A DNA stretch of 64,000 nucleotides from Kaistella palustris DSM 21579 (GCF_000422265.1 NZ_KE383812.1:62001-126000); one strand, 5' to 3'; numbered from the stretch's first letter, positions 36,102 to 45,535 are shown. Notes: generated by a model not told the origin, from the letters alone. Translations and numbers: made by a program.

Positions 36102-36429
36102 ATGCCCACAACAACTGAAGATGTAACCAAGGATTTTATGGGAAACCTGATCGCCAAAGTGTACGGCGAACTCACCAAAAACAATCCCGAAAGTCTGGGA
36201 CCAAATAATTTCATCGCATTCGATCCAATCGGAAAAGTGCTGATGGATAACTCCTTCGATTTTGCGATCAACGGCATATTCGGCACCCCGCCCGCACCAA
36301 AAATGGTTGTAGACACCAAGGGTGCTCACCACGCCGGATATTTCAATCATCGGGTACAAGTGCAGGATTCTGCCAAAAGCACCAAACACGGATCCGGGCA
36401 TCAAAAAATTCGTCAGCGGCAAAGAATAA
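36102..36429 (+). pseudogene. Unrecognised island gene A, apparently frameshifted
   Basis: I do not recognise the family. The ATG frame gives a sensible acidic N-terminus (about 72 residues: TKDFMGNLIAKVYGELTK, then PNNFIAFDPIGKVLMDN). It then turns into a His/Gln/Arg-rich tail that runs through a hairpin and stops at 36478-36480. In the +1 frame, residues from 36313 (PRVLTTPDISIIGYKCRIL, ending KKFVSGKE) continue to a TAA at 36427-36429, just before that hairpin. A two-base loss in the ACAC-like stretch at 36312-36317 would explain this. The likely ancestral product is about 109 aa. A sequencing error or programmed shift remains possible. Island neighbours suggest a shared function with gene B. 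Confidence 0.5.
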
Positions 36430-36442
36430 CCATCAAAACCGG

Positions 36443-36471
36443 TCAGCAGAAATCATTTTGGTTTCTGCTGA
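36443..36471 (+). terminator. Hairpin between island genes A and B
   Basis: TCAGCAGAAA and TTTCTGCTGA form a perfect 10-bp stem with a 9-base loop, followed by TTTTC, starting 13 bases after the TAA of the shifted frame. It could be a terminator, attenuator or mRNA processing site ahead of gene B. Confidence 0.6.
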
Positions 36472-36490
36472 TTTTCTAAATAATAAAACC

Positions 36491-38362
36491 ATGAAATATT
36501 ATATAGCAGTTTATCAGAAACTCCGGGACATTTATCTCGCACGGGGTTCCATGGAAAACGACCTGCCCATGATCTGTCCTTCTTTGCGGATGTATGAAAA
36601 TGACGACCTGGAACTTCTGAAACCCGTGCAGCTTCTTGATGACCAGCAGAAAAAAATTGAATCGATCATCAGGAAACAGAATATTTCCTACGAACTCAAT
36701 TCGGTTCCCGTATCACCGTATTTTTGGGATCTGAACGTGAACACCGCGCTGTTCGACATTTACCGGGATATTCTGCAGTTCAGCAATATCAAAAGTTTTG
36801 AAAAGAATTTCGATAAGATCCTTACAAATACCAGCACAATCCTTAACGATGACAAAGGCGCCGACACCAGGGAATACAAGAGTTATAAGAAGTATAAGCT
36901 TAATTACGACCTTGCGCTCGAGAAGATTTCGGAGCACCTTCTTCTTTTTGATGATCTGGATTCCGAGGCAGAAAAACTGAACTGACAGGACAGGCTTGTA
37001 AGTCTTAATAACCAGAAAGACCTCGCCCTGTCTGAGTGGAAAGTCCGTGGTTCGAAAGATCTTATCGACAAAGAACTCCTGAAAATAAATGCCGGTTCCG
37101 ATGCAGATCTTTTTCTGGCTCTTTCGCAGGATGCAAAATTTACTTTCGATGCAGCAGAAAAAACCGATATCACCACAAATTCCTCCATTCACGATATCAA
37201 TTTCATTCCGTTTGATTTTATGGAAAACGAATCCGGCTGGAATTCCTTAAAACTCGAAAAGCAGGAACTGGAAGATCTGTATCTCACCGCCAAAAACGCC
37301 AATGAGAATCTGCCGGCCGAAATTTTATCCATCGATTACGATGAAAAGGGCATCGACGGGATTGAACTTGAATATACCTTTGTACACCTGAAGCGATCCT
37401 GGTTTAATAAGAATGTGATGTTATCGGATTATTTCGAATGGAAGGAAGCAAAACCCATTTCCGACGGCGAAACAATTTCTGATTCTTACAAACTGCCGGC
37501 CTTTCCCAAAACGATGATGCTCATTAAAAACCTGAAGATCATTCTGGATTCTTCGGTGAGCGATACCGATGTAAACGCGCCAAACAGCCTGATATTTTTC
37601 GGTCCGCTGGTGATGAAGCAGCAGCTCTTCGTAAACCAGAACAGTAAGGAACGATTCCTGAAGGTCGTAACCGATAAGCGCACTTTGCAGTCGGATCAGT
37701 TTTCTTACCTTGCAAAGAAAACAGCTCCGCAAACCATCAGCATCCAGCGGCCACCGGTGCTGCGCTCCCGGGTTTTCGAAAGTACGTCCGGCGATCCGGT
37801 AAAACCCGGCGTAACTACTGTAACAATGGACCGCATGAAAATGGGGACAGTCCTCTCGTCCCGACCGATCATCCTCAGTGCGCTGCATCCCGCTGAACCG
37901 GTGAAACCTCTGTCTCCAAAAACTGAGGTTCCACCCATGCGACCGCCACGTCCGATCGTGATCACTGAAACCAAACTTCCACAGGGCATATTTATACCAA
38001 TCCTTTTGCCGCTGCCACAATCGGTTGCCAACGTTACTTTCAGGATTTCCGACAGCAAAAACAGTGAACCCGTGTACAAATGCAGTATTTCACTTATCGG
38101 CACCAACAGCAATAACGAAATGAACAGGATCTACAATATCGAAAGCGACCGGAACGGCACCGTGTCCCAAAACCTGCCTGTAGGTGAGTATAAAATCAGC
38201 CTCCGCGCCGACGAATATGCTGTGGTCGACGGCACCTTGAGTGTCCCAAACACCAATCCAATCATCCGCGAGTATAAACTTCAGCGCGGGGAAATAAAAT
38301 TTAAATCCTTTTTTCTCATTGGTATGGTTTGCGAAAAAATGCCCAGAATTCCTTTTGTTTAA
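36491..38362 (+). pseudogene. Unrecognised island gene B (about 623 codons) interrupted by an in-frame TGA
   Basis: The ATG frame runs 164 codons to a TGA at 36983-36985, then continues open in the same frame to 38362. The sequence on both sides of the TGA is a continuous charged helix pattern (EKISEHLLLFDDLDSEAEKL, then QDRLVSLNNQKDLALSEWK), and the ATG at 37220 lies in the same frame, so this is one gene with a nonsense codon. Regions: helical N-terminal part (1-240), a beta-rich middle (about 240-410, FVHLKRSWFNKNVML), a Pro-rich linker (about 410-510) and a C-terminal carboxypeptidase-regulatory/PEGA-like beta domain (about 515-600, DRNGTVSQNLPVGEYKI). No signal peptide. Function unknown; the muramidase gene follows 15 bases later. 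Confidence 0.6.
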
Positions 38363-38377
38363 TTTAAACTAAAAACC

Positions 38378-39199
38378 ATGATTGCTTTAAAATACAGAGC
38401 CAAAGCACCCGAAGTCTTCACCCTGTGCGAAATGCTTCACAAGATCGGCTATTCACTGAAAATAACAGATTCCTTCACCCTGGAAGTTGACGCAGCGGTA
38501 AAGGATTTTCAGAAAAAAAACAACCTCGTCATGGACGGTATCGTCGGGATGAAAACCTGGCAGGTCCTTTTCGATAAGAGTTCGAAGATCTTCAACATCA
38601 ATGATCTTTTCCTAAGCGAGCAGGACCTGAAAGATTTCGCCAAAAGTTATAATCTGGAACTGGCAGCCGTAAAAGCGGTAAATGAAGTTGAAAGCTGTGG
38701 CAAAGGTTTTCTGATCAACGGAAAACCAAAGATACTTTTTGAAGGCCATGTTTTTTGGCAGCAGCTTCAGAAAAGAGGCATAAAGCCTGAAAGTTTAGCC
38801 AACCCTCAAAACCGAAACGTGCTTTACCCAAAATGGACAAAAGTTTTCTATAAAGGCGGCGTTCAGGAATATGACCGCCTGAACCAGGCCATCGCGATCA
38901 GCCCGGACCCACTTGTAAAAGAAGCGGCGCTTGCATCGGCTTCCTGGGGAAGTTTCCAGATCATGGGTTACCACGCCAAAAGTCTGGGATATGCGTCGGT
39001 ACAGGCCTTTGTAGATAAAATGTATCTGCACGAAAGAGAACATTTAAAAGCGTTCGGCAAGTTTCTGGAGGTGAATAATATCCTTACGTATCTCAGGAAT
39101 AAAAACTGGGCGAAAGTTGCCGAAAAATACAACGGCGCAGCTTACCGTAAGAACAAATACGACGAAAAACTGAAGAAAGCCTACGAGAAGTATGCATAA
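38378..39199 (+). CDS. N-acetylmuramidase with peptidoglycan-binding domain
   Basis: A 273-aa cell-wall lytic enzyme. Residues about 8-65 are a PG_binding_1 domain (VDAAVKDFQKKNNLVMDGIV); residues about 84-270 are the PF11860-type N-acetylmuramidase domain seen in phage endolysins and secretion-linked lysozymes. VNEVES (E103/E105) holds the likely catalytic Glu, and SASWGSFQIMGYHAKSLG is the family block. No signal peptide, so export would need a holin, lysis or a secretion device. It is intact, unlike its two island neighbours, and ends at a strong bidirectional terminator. Confidence 0.88.
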   Translation: MIALKYRAKAPEVFTLCEMLHKIGYSLKITDSFTLEVDAAVKDFQKKNNLVMDGIVGMKTWQVLFDKSSKIFNINDLFLSEQDLKDFAKSYNLELAAVKAVNEVESCGKGFLINGKPKILFEGHVFWQQLQKRGIKPESLANPQNRNVLYPKWTKVFYKGGVQEYDRLNQAIAISPDPLVKEAALASASWGSFQIMGYHAKSLGYASVQAFVDKMYLHEREHLKAFGKFLEVNNILTYLRNKNWAKVAEKYNGAAYRKNKYDEKLKKAYEKYA

Positions 39200-39202
39200 T
39201 AA

Positions 39203-39230
39203 AAAAGCTGTGAAAAAATTCACAGCTTTT
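39203..39230. terminator. Bidirectional terminator between muramidase and purA
   Basis: AAAAGCTGTGAA and TTCACAGCTTTT form a perfect 12-bp stem with an AAAA loop between two convergent genes. Confidence 0.85.
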
Positions 39231-39235
39231 GGTTT

Positions 39236-40522
39236 TTAAAATAATTCTTTGCGAATGATGTTCTGGCTTCTTTCCGGGCCTACTGAAACTAAATATACAT
39301 TAATGCCCAGATATTTTTCGATAAACTCGATATACTTTTTAGCATTTGGCGGCAGTTCATCGTAGCTGCGAACCTTGGTGATGTCCTCGTCCCAGCCTTC
39401 AAGTTCTTCGTATTGAGGTTCGTAATTGTAGAGTTTTGTGGTAGATGACGTGAAGTAGTCGATGATTTTTCCGTCTTCTGTTTTATAACCTGTAGCTATT
39501 TTTAATGGCGATATTCCCGAAAGTACATCCAGTTTGGTGATCACCAGATTATTGATACCGTTGATCATGGTCGCATGCTTCAGTGAAACAAGGTCAAGCC
39601 AGCCCGTTCTTCTTGGTCTGCCGGTGGTGGCGCCAAATTCAAAACCGATCTTGCGGATCTTCTCACCCAGTTCATCGTCGAGTTCGGTAGGAAACGGACC
39701 GTTGCCGACACGCGTAGTATAAGCTTTCGCCACACCGATCAAGTTCTGGAGACTTGTCGGCGGAACTCCCGCACCGGTACACACACCACCTGTGGAAGGT
39801 GATGACGAGGTCACAAAAGGATAAGTCCCGAAATCAATATCGAGCATTAAAGCCTGAGCACCTTCAAATAAAATATTTTTACCCTCATGGATGGCCTGAT
39901 TCAGTTCAACTTCGGTATCCACAATACGGTCTTTCAGTTTTTCACCGATCGCTAAAAATTCCTCATAAATTTCCTGGAATTCCAAACCTGGTTTTTCAAA
40001 ATATTTTTCAAAAAGGGAATTTTTGGTTTTAAGGTTTTTCTTGATTTTTTCTGCCAGCACTTCCGGATTCAGCAGATCTATCATTCTGATGCCGACTCTG
40101 GCGATCTTATCTTCATAACACGGCCCGATTCCTTTTTTGGTAGTGCCGATCTGGGTGCCACCTTCCTCCTCCTCGCGGTAGGTATCAAGTAAAATATGGT
40201 AAGGCATAATGACATGGGCTCTTCTGCTGATAAAAACGTGGTCGGTGCGCATGCCTTTTTCTTCGATCTGGGCAATCTCGCGCATGAATGATTTTGGATT
40301 TACGACAACGCCATTGGCAATGATGCATTTTCCTTTGCACTGCAAAACTCCGGAAGGCAGCAGGTGAAGTACAAATTTTTCTTCGCCCACATATACCGTG
40401 TGACCGGCATTGTCGCCGCCCTGATAACGCACGACATAATCTGATTTCGCCGAAAGCACATCGGTGATTTTTCCTTTGCCTTCGTCACCGTATTGCAGGC
40501 CTACAACTACATAAGTTGCCAT
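39236..40522 (-). CDS. purA: Adenylosuccinate synthetase
   Basis: Couples IMP and aspartate with GTP to give adenylosuccinate, 428 aa. GDEGKGK is at the N-terminus (residues 12-18), GHTV near residue 40 and TTGRPRRTGW near residue 298, all family signatures. Divergent from hpt, so de novo AMP synthesis and purine salvage share an intergenic promoter region. A full -33/-7 promoter lies upstream. Confidence 0.97.
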   Translation of the reverse strand: MATYVVVGLQYGDEGKGKITDVLSAKSDYVVRYQGGDNAGHTVYVGEEKFVLHLLPSGVLQCKGKCIIANGVVVNPKSFMREIAQIEEKGMRTDHVFISRRAHVIMPYHILLDTYREEEEGGTQIGTTKKGIGPCYEDKIARVGIRMIDLLNPEVLAEKIKKNLKTKNSLFEKYFEKPGLEFQEIYEEFLAIGEKLKDRIVDTEVELNQAIHEGKNILFEGAQALMLDIDFGTYPFVTSSSPSTGGVCTGAGVPPTSLQNLIGVAKAYTTRVGNGPFPTELDDELGEKIRKIGFEFGATTGRPRRTGWLDLVSLKHATMINGINNLVITKLDVLSGISPLKIATGYKTEDGKIIDYFTSSTTKLYNYEPQYEELEGWDEDITKVRSYDELPPNAKKYIEFIEKYLGINVYLVSVGPERSQNIIRKELF

Positions 40523-40547
40523 ATTTTATAATTTTATTAGGTTGTTA

Positions 40548-40579
40548 CAAAAATAGATTTATTAAAAATGCTGGGCAAA
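40548..40579 (-). promoter_or_regulatory. Promoter of purA
   Basis: On the minus strand TTTG (40576-40579), a 20-base spacer and TATTTTTG (40548-40555) match the Bacteroidetes promoter, 25 bases before the ATG. Confidence 0.6.
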
Positions 40580-40668
40580 ACTTTAGAAAAAATAAACGCA
40601 ACTTTTACAAATGTGACTGCAATATGACACCGGAAACTTTTAATTAAAAAAAATTCCTTAAAAAACCT

Positions 40669-40676
40669 TATTTTTG
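40669..40676 (+). promoter_or_regulatory. Putative -7 box for hpt
   Basis: TATTTTTG matches TAnnTTTG, 18 bases before the ATG at 40695. No TTTG at the expected -33 place. Confidence 0.45.
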
Positions 40677-40694
40677 CTTTTTCTTAATAATTAT

Positions 40695-41249
40695 ATGGAA
40701 TCCATTAAAATTCACGACAAGACCTTTGTTCCCTATCTGAAAGATGCGGAAATTCAGGAAATTGTAAAAGAGACTGCCCTAAAGATCTACGAAGATTATA
40801 AAGATGAAGTACCCGTTTTCATCGGTGTGCTCAATGGAGTAATCCTGTTTTTTTCCGATCTTCTGAAACATTATCCGGGACCGTGCGAGATCGCTTTCAT
40901 TCAGATGAGTTCCTACGCCGGCACGCAGTCGACAGGGATCGTGTACCAGAAAATGGAACTGACCAAAGACATCAAAGACCGCCACATCATACTGGTGGAA
41001 GATATTGTAGATACGGGAAATACGGTGGAGAGCCTATTTCAGTATTTTCAGGAGACACAGCGTCCGAAATCCGTTCGCCTGGCCTCTTTCCTGCTGAAGC
41101 CCGATGTGTATAAAAAAGACTTCAAACTGCACTATATCGGCAAGGAAATTCCGAACAAGTTCGTGCTTGGCTACGGTCTGGATTACGATGAACTGGGCAG
41201 AAACCTAAAAGATCTTTATCAGCTGGAAGACGGCCGAATCAACGAATAA
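40695..41249 (+). CDS. hpt: Hypoxanthine phosphoribosyltransferase
   Basis: A purine salvage enzyme using PRPP, 184 aa. The PRPP-binding motif ILVEDIVDTGNTVES lies near residues 103-117. I chose the ATG at 40695 (MESIKIHDKTF) over a TTG seven codons upstream because the upstream residues overlap the -7 box. It is followed by adk after 56 bases, giving a nucleotide-metabolism pair. Confidence 0.93.
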   Translation: MESIKIHDKTFVPYLKDAEIQEIVKETALKIYEDYKDEVPVFIGVLNGVILFFSDLLKHYPGPCEIAFIQMSSYAGTQSTGIVYQKMELTKDIKDRHIILVEDIVDTGNTVESLFQYFQETQRPKSVRLASFLLKPDVYKKDFKLHYIGKEIPNKFVLGYGLDYDELGRNLKDLYQLEDGRINE

Positions 41250-41305
41250 ATTACTCTTTTTGGAGCAGCCCCAATAAACCGCCGCTTCAATTCAAATTTT
41301 AAAAT

Positions 41306-41884
41306 ATGATCAATATTGTTCTCTTCGGTCCTCCCGGCAGCGGAAAAGGTACGCAGGCACAGAATTTAATTAAGAAATTCAACTTGAAACAGATTTCGAC
41401 GGGTGACCTCTTCCGTTTCAATATGAAAAACAACACCGAACTCGGCCGGCTGGCGAAAACTTACATAGACCGCGGTGAACTGGTTCCCGACGAAGTGACC
41501 ACCGAAATGCTGAAAGAGGAAGTACAGAAAACCGGCAACGTGAACGGTTTTATTTTCGATGGCTACCCAAGAACAGCCAACCAGACCGAAGCCCTGGAGA
41601 AAATTGTGAAGGAAGTGCTGAATGATGAAATCTCGGTTTGTCTTTCTTTGGTTGTTGAAGATGAAGTTTTGGTTACACGGCTTCTGAAAAGAGGCGAAAC
41701 CAGCGGCCGCACCGACGATTCAAACGAGGAAATCATCAGAACCAGAATTGCCGAGTACTACGCTAAAACAGCGGAAGTTGCGGAACTCTATAAACAACAT
41801 GGCAAATATGTTGAAATAAACGGTGTGGGCGATGTCGATGAAATTTCAGAAAAACTTTTTGCCGCCGTAGGAAATCTTAAATAA
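41306..41884 (+). CDS. adk: Adenylate kinase
   Basis: Interconverts AMP, ADP and ATP; 192 aa. P-loop GPPGSGKGTQ (residues 8-17), DGYPRTANQ near residue 85. The LID is short (GETSGRTDD) and lacks zinc Cys residues, so it is the short form. A hairpin follows before obgE. Confidence 0.96.
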   Translation: MINIVLFGPPGSGKGTQAQNLIKKFNLKQISTGDLFRFNMKNNTELGRLAKTYIDRGELVPDEVTTEMLKEEVQKTGNVNGFIFDGYPRTANQTEALEKIVKEVLNDEISVCLSLVVEDEVLVTRLLKRGETSGRTDDSNEEIIRTRIAEYYAKTAEVAELYKQHGKYVEINGVGDVDEISEKLFAAVGNLK

Positions 41885-41913
41885 CGTTTCCATTAATATT
41901 CAAAGTTCAAAAA

Positions 41914-41953
41914 TTCAGGGTTGGGACTTTGATTTTACTTCCTCAACCCTGAA
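41914..41953. repeat. Long hairpin between adk and obgE
   Basis: TTCAGGGTTG and CAACCCTGAA pair perfectly and the stem extends by a G-T and a G-C pair, around a loop of about 16 bases. No T-tract follows on the plus strand, so it may be an mRNA processing or attenuation element rather than a terminator. Confidence 0.5.
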
Positions 41954-41962
41954 AGTCAGATT

Positions 41963-42946
41963 ATGTCCAATTTTGTAGATTACGTTAAAATTCATTGTAA
42001 ATCAGGTCACGGCGGCGCAGGTTCGGCGCACCTCCGACGCGAAAAATATATTCCCAAAGGCGGCCCCGATGGTGGCGACGGCGGACGCGGCGGTCACGTG
42101 ATCATGCGTGGCAATGCTCATGAATGGACACTTCTGCCCCTGCGCTACACACGCCACATCAAAGCCGAACGCGGACACAACGGACAGAAAAATCAACTGA
42201 CCGGTGCTTACGGTGAAGATGTATATATCGACGTGCCTCTCGGGACGATCGCTAAAAATGAAGACGGCGAGGTGATCGCTGAGATCCTGGAAGACGGTCA
42301 GGAAATCATCATCATGCACGGCGGCAAAGGCGGTTTGGGCAATGAGCATTTTAAATCATCTACGAATCAAACGCCCCGTTATGCACAACCGGGTATGGAA
42401 GGCGAAGAAGGTTTTGTTATTTTCGAACTGAAACTTCTTGCCGATGTGGGTCTTGTTGGCTTTCCAAATGCCGGAAAAAGCACGCTTCTTGCGGCAGTTT
42501 CTGCGGCCAAACCGAAAATCGCCAATTATGCCTTTACCACTTTAACTCCCAACCTGGGTATTGTAGATTACCGGAATTACAAATCCTTTGTTATGGCCGA
42601 TATTCCCGGTATCATCGAAGGTGCCGCCGAAGGAAAAGGTCTGGGCCACCGTTTCCTGCGCCATATCGAAAGAAATTCAATTCTGCTTTTCCTGATCCCC
42701 GCGGATTCTGAAAGTCATTTTCAGGAATTTAAAATACTGGAGAATGAACTGAAGGAATATAATCCCGAACTCATCGACAAGGATTTTATCATTTCAATTT
42801 CTAAAGCCGACCTTCTCGACGAGGAACTGAAAACCGAGATTTCCAAAGAGTTTCCCGAGCACAGACAGCCACTGTATTTCTCTGCGGTTACGCAGGAAGG
42901 TCTGGCGGAACTGAAAGATGCCATCTGGAAGAAACTTCACGGCTAA
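41963..42946 (+). CDS. obgE: GTPase Obg
   Basis: A ribosome-associated GTPase acting in 50S maturation and stress control, 327 aa. The N-terminal glycine-rich Obg fold (1-158) is followed by the G domain: G1 GFPNAGKST (about residue 168), G3 [10 protein letters not shown]4 SKAD. The C-terminal OCT domain of Firmicutes is absent, normal for this phylum. It lies directly downstream of adk. Confidence 0.96.
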   Translation: MSNFVDYVKIHCKSGHGGAGSAHLRREKYIPKGGPDGGDGGRGGHVIMRGNAHEWTLLPLRYTRHIKAERGHNGQKNQLTGAYGEDVYIDVPLGTIAKNEDGEVIAEILEDGQEIIIMHGGKGGLGNEHFKSSTNQTPRYAQPGMEGEEGFVIFELKLLADVGLVGFPNAGKSTLLAAVSAAKPKIANYAFTTLTPNLGIVDYRNYKSFVMADIPGIIEGAAEGKGLGHRFLRHIERNSILLFLIPADSESHFQEFKILENELKEYNPELIDKDFIISISKADLLDEELKTEISKEFPEHRQPLYFSAVTQEGLAELKDAIWKKLHG

Positions 42947-43035
42947 AGCTTTTTCCTCCTGCGGCTGAGTCCGGCTTTACAGCATTGAACATGTATTTTT
43001 GGCGTAATAGTTGAAGGGTTTTCCTAAATTTATTT

Positions 43036-43524
43036 ATGAAATACCTGATTACGCTGTTGATCGCCGCACTTTTGGTTTCCTGTACCACCCAAAATTCTTC
43101 GAAATATTCAAAAATCCAATATGAAGCAGGTGCCTGCTTCGGTTTTTGCCCTGTCTTTAAACTTACCGTAAATCCTGACAGGACGGCCGTGATCGAAGCC
43201 GAACATTTCACCTTTTCTGAAGGACACTCTAAAGATGAATTCTCTAAACCTCGTGAGGGTACCTTTAAAACAACTTTAAAAACGGAAGATTACAACCGTC
43301 TACTTTCACTTTTGGAAAACGTGAATTTAAAGTCGCTGCCGGATCTGTTTAAAAACAAAAATGTGTCCGACCTTCCTACAGCTTACCTGAGAATTAATTA
43401 CACCGACGGCACTTCAAAAAATATTGAAGACTACGGAAAAAACGGCACTCCAAAACTTCGCGAGCTATATAATTTCCTTGAAGGTTTAAGACAGTCCCAA
43501 ACCTGGGAGAAGGTAAGCGACTGA
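43036..43524 (+). CDS. DUF6438 lipoprotein
   Basis: A 162-aa lipoprotein of unknown function. Lipobox LLVSCTT at the N-terminus, then the domain with CFGFCPVFKLTV that marks DUF6438. A TATTTTTG box at 42994-43001 lies 34 bases upstream. No functional partner is suggested by the neighbours. Confidence 0.8.
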   Translation: MKYLITLLIAALLVSCTTQNSSKYSKIQYEAGACFGFCPVFKLTVNPDRTAVIEAEHFTFSEGHSKDEFSKPREGTFKTTLKTEDYNRLLSLLENVNLKSLPDLFKNKNVSDLPTAYLRINYTDGTSKNIEDYGKNGTPKLRELYNFLEGLRQSQTWEKVSD

Positions 43525-43584
43525 TTCGGTTCTGTCTGCCACCTGTTGGCTTAACGACTTCTGCATTTTTAACAAAACTCAACC

Positions 43585-45342
43585 ATGAACACGACAGAAC
43601 CTCTGAAAACCGCCCATAAAAAACTCAACGAGCTGCAGTCTACCGCAATTTCGGGCAACGACATCAGCTCTTCCTGTCTCTACGTTTCGGCGCTCACCGT
43701 AATGTATGCGGGGCAATATGCCTGGCTGTCACTGTTGGTAGTGGCACTGGTGCTTTTCCTTTTCCGGAAAATTTATGTGGAAGTGGTAGGTGCCTTGCCG
43801 CTGAATGGTGGCGCTTACAATGTTTTGCTGAATACCTCAACAAAAAGAATCGCTTCCATTGCGGCTACGCTTACCGTTTTGTCCTATATGGCAACTGCCG
43901 TGATTTCCGCCAGCGAGGCCATGCATTACCTCAGCAATCTTTTACCCTGGCTCAATGTAGTCATTGCAACCGTAGTGGTACTGGGCATTTTTACGTACCT
44001 CACCATTTCGGGGATCGGTGAATCCGCAAATGTGGCCGTGGTTATATTTCTCATACATCTTGTATCATTAAGTTTACTTGTCATAGCGGGCGTTTGGTTT
44101 ATCGCGACTCACGATTTCGAAACCTTACACCTGAACTGGAGCATGCCGCTGAAATCGGGTGGCGTGATTACCGCGCTGTTTCTGGGTTTTTCCGCAGCCA
44201 TGTTGGGAATCTCAGGTTTTGAAAGTTCCGCAAATTTTGTGGAAGAGCAGGAACAGGGTGTGTTCAGCAAAACCCTGCGGAATATGTGGGGAATCGTAAG
44301 TTTTTTCAACCCTGTCCTGGCGTTGATCATTATCTTTGTGTTGCCGCTCTCTACCGTGGGTGCGCACGAAACTTCGCTGCTTGCTTATCTTGGTGAAATG
44401 ACGGGCGGAAAATGGCTCGCCTACCTCATTGCTGTGGATGCGGTACTGGTGCTTTGCGGTGCGGTGCTGACATCTTTCGTCGGGGTGTCGGGACTGGTAA
44501 ACCGTATGACGCTCGACCGGATCTTACCGAACTTTTTCTTAAAACAAAATAAAAAAGGTGCGTATTACCGTATTGCGGTGGCTTTCCTGATCCTTTGTGT
44601 GTCCGTACTTTTTGTAACTAAAGGTGATCTGACCTCGCTCGCCGGAGTGTACACTTTTTCATTCCTTTCGGTAATGGCGCTGTTTGGCATCGGGAATTTA
44701 CTTTTAAAAATAAAAAGAAGAAAACTGCCGCGACCTGTGCGGGCTTCGATATTTTCGGTGGTAGTGGCCGTATCTTTTATCGTCATTGCCTTTTACGGAA
44801 ATATCCTGCTGAACAGCAACGCGTTTTTCACTTTTCTTAAATACCTCTTCCCTGCCCTTTTACTTGTAATCATCATGTTGAACAGAACAGTCCTCATAAA
44901 AGCGGTGATCGAAATCCTTGAAAACATGTACAACCCTTTCCGGAAGTTTGCCGTCATCAACAACAGAAAACTGCACCGCCTGCACCGCAGGATCAACGAA
45001 CAGGAATTTGTTTTTTTTACCAAAAAAGACAACGTGGCGATTTTGAACAAGGTCATGCAGTATGTGGAAGACAACGAAACCACGCGGAAACTGAAAATTG
45101 TAAATGTAATGAAGGAAGGCGAAAACAATGAGGAATTAAAGGTGGATCTTCGGGTTCTGGACCGCGCTTATCCGGATATCGATATCGATTTTGTGGAGAT
45201 TTACGGCGAGTTTACGCCCGACCTCATCGAGAAATTGTCGAAAGAGTGGAACATTCCAAAGAACTTTATGTTCATTGCCTCGCCCAGCAACCGTTTCAGT
45301 TACCGCGTCGCCGATCTGGGTGGTGTCCGGCTGATCATGTAA
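43585..45342 (+). CDS. APC-family amino acid/polyamine transporter with C-terminal soluble domain
   Basis: A 585-aa permease. About 12 transmembrane segments (residues about 30-435) of the APC superfamily, with an N-terminal SGNDISSSCLYV unwound-helix region and GALPLNGGAYNVLL. Residues about 440-585 form a soluble cytoplasmic domain with alternating basic and hydrophobic strands, possibly a USP-like regulatory domain. Substrate not predictable. An independent promoter separates it from the DUF389 gene. Confidence 0.86.
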   Translation: MNTTEPLKTAHKKLNELQSTAISGNDISSSCLYVSALTVMYAGQYAWLSLLVVALVLFLFRKIYVEVVGALPLNGGAYNVLLNTSTKRIASIAATLTVLSYMATAVISASEAMHYLSNLLPWLNVVIATVVVLGIFTYLTISGIGESANVAVVIFLIHLVSLSLLVIAGVWFIATHDFETLHLNWSMPLKSGGVITALFLGFSAAMLGISGFESSANFVEEQEQGVFSKTLRNMWGIVSFFNPVLALIIIFVLPLSTVGAHETSLLAYLGEMTGGKWLAYLIAVDAVLVLCGAVLTSFVGVSGLVNRMTLDRILPNFFLKQNKKGAYYRIAVAFLILCVSVLFVTKGDLTSLAGVYTFSFLSVMALFGIGNLLLKIKRRKLPRPVRASIFSVVVAVSFIVIAFYGNILLNSNAFFTFLKYLFPALLLVIIMLNRTVLIKAVIEILENMYNPFRKFAVINNRKLHRLHRRINEQEFVFFTKKDNVAILNKVMQYVEDNETTRKLKIVNVMKEGENNEELKVDLRVLDRAYPDIDIDFVEIYGEFTPDLIEKLSKEWNIPKNFMFIASPSNRFSYRVADLGGVRLIM

Positions 45343-45488
45343 TTTTAAAACCCTTTTTTTTTTGACTTTTCTTAATGGAAAACAGAAAAGCAAGCCAATT
45401 TTAACTGCCGAACTTTTTAATAAATATTCCGCATTATTTTTAAAGTTTAAAGGATCGAACTCAGCAAGACGGAAGCATATATTTTCTT

Positions 45489-45516
45489 TTTGAGCAGTTT
45501 CTAATTACTAAATTTG
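45489..45516 (+). promoter_or_regulatory. Promoter of the DUF389-antiporter pair
   Basis: TTTG (45489-45492), 16-base spacer and TAAATTTG (45509-45516), 19 bases before the ATG at 45536. The spacer is slightly short, but both elements match. Confidence 0.55.
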
Positions 45517-45535
45517 TCCTCAATCAAGATTTTAA

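Noticed and set aside
36312-36320. Programmed ribosomal frameshift in island gene A
   Set aside because: No slippery heptamer or downstream pseudoknot is apparent at the shift point; a two-base deletion in a short AC stretch is simpler.
37421-38020. 199-codon minus-strand frame opposite island gene B
   Set aside because: The plus-strand frame has domain-like structure and continues beyond both ends; the minus frame is Trp/Arg/His-rich shadow sequence.
36000-39300. Integrative element with attachment sites
   Set aside because: No integrase, transposase, tRNA junction or flanking direct repeat was seen around the island.
42085-42105. CACGTG core at about 42096 as a parS site
   Set aside because: Flanking bases (GGTCACGTGATC) do not match the parS arms, and it lies within a conserved obgE glycine-rich block.
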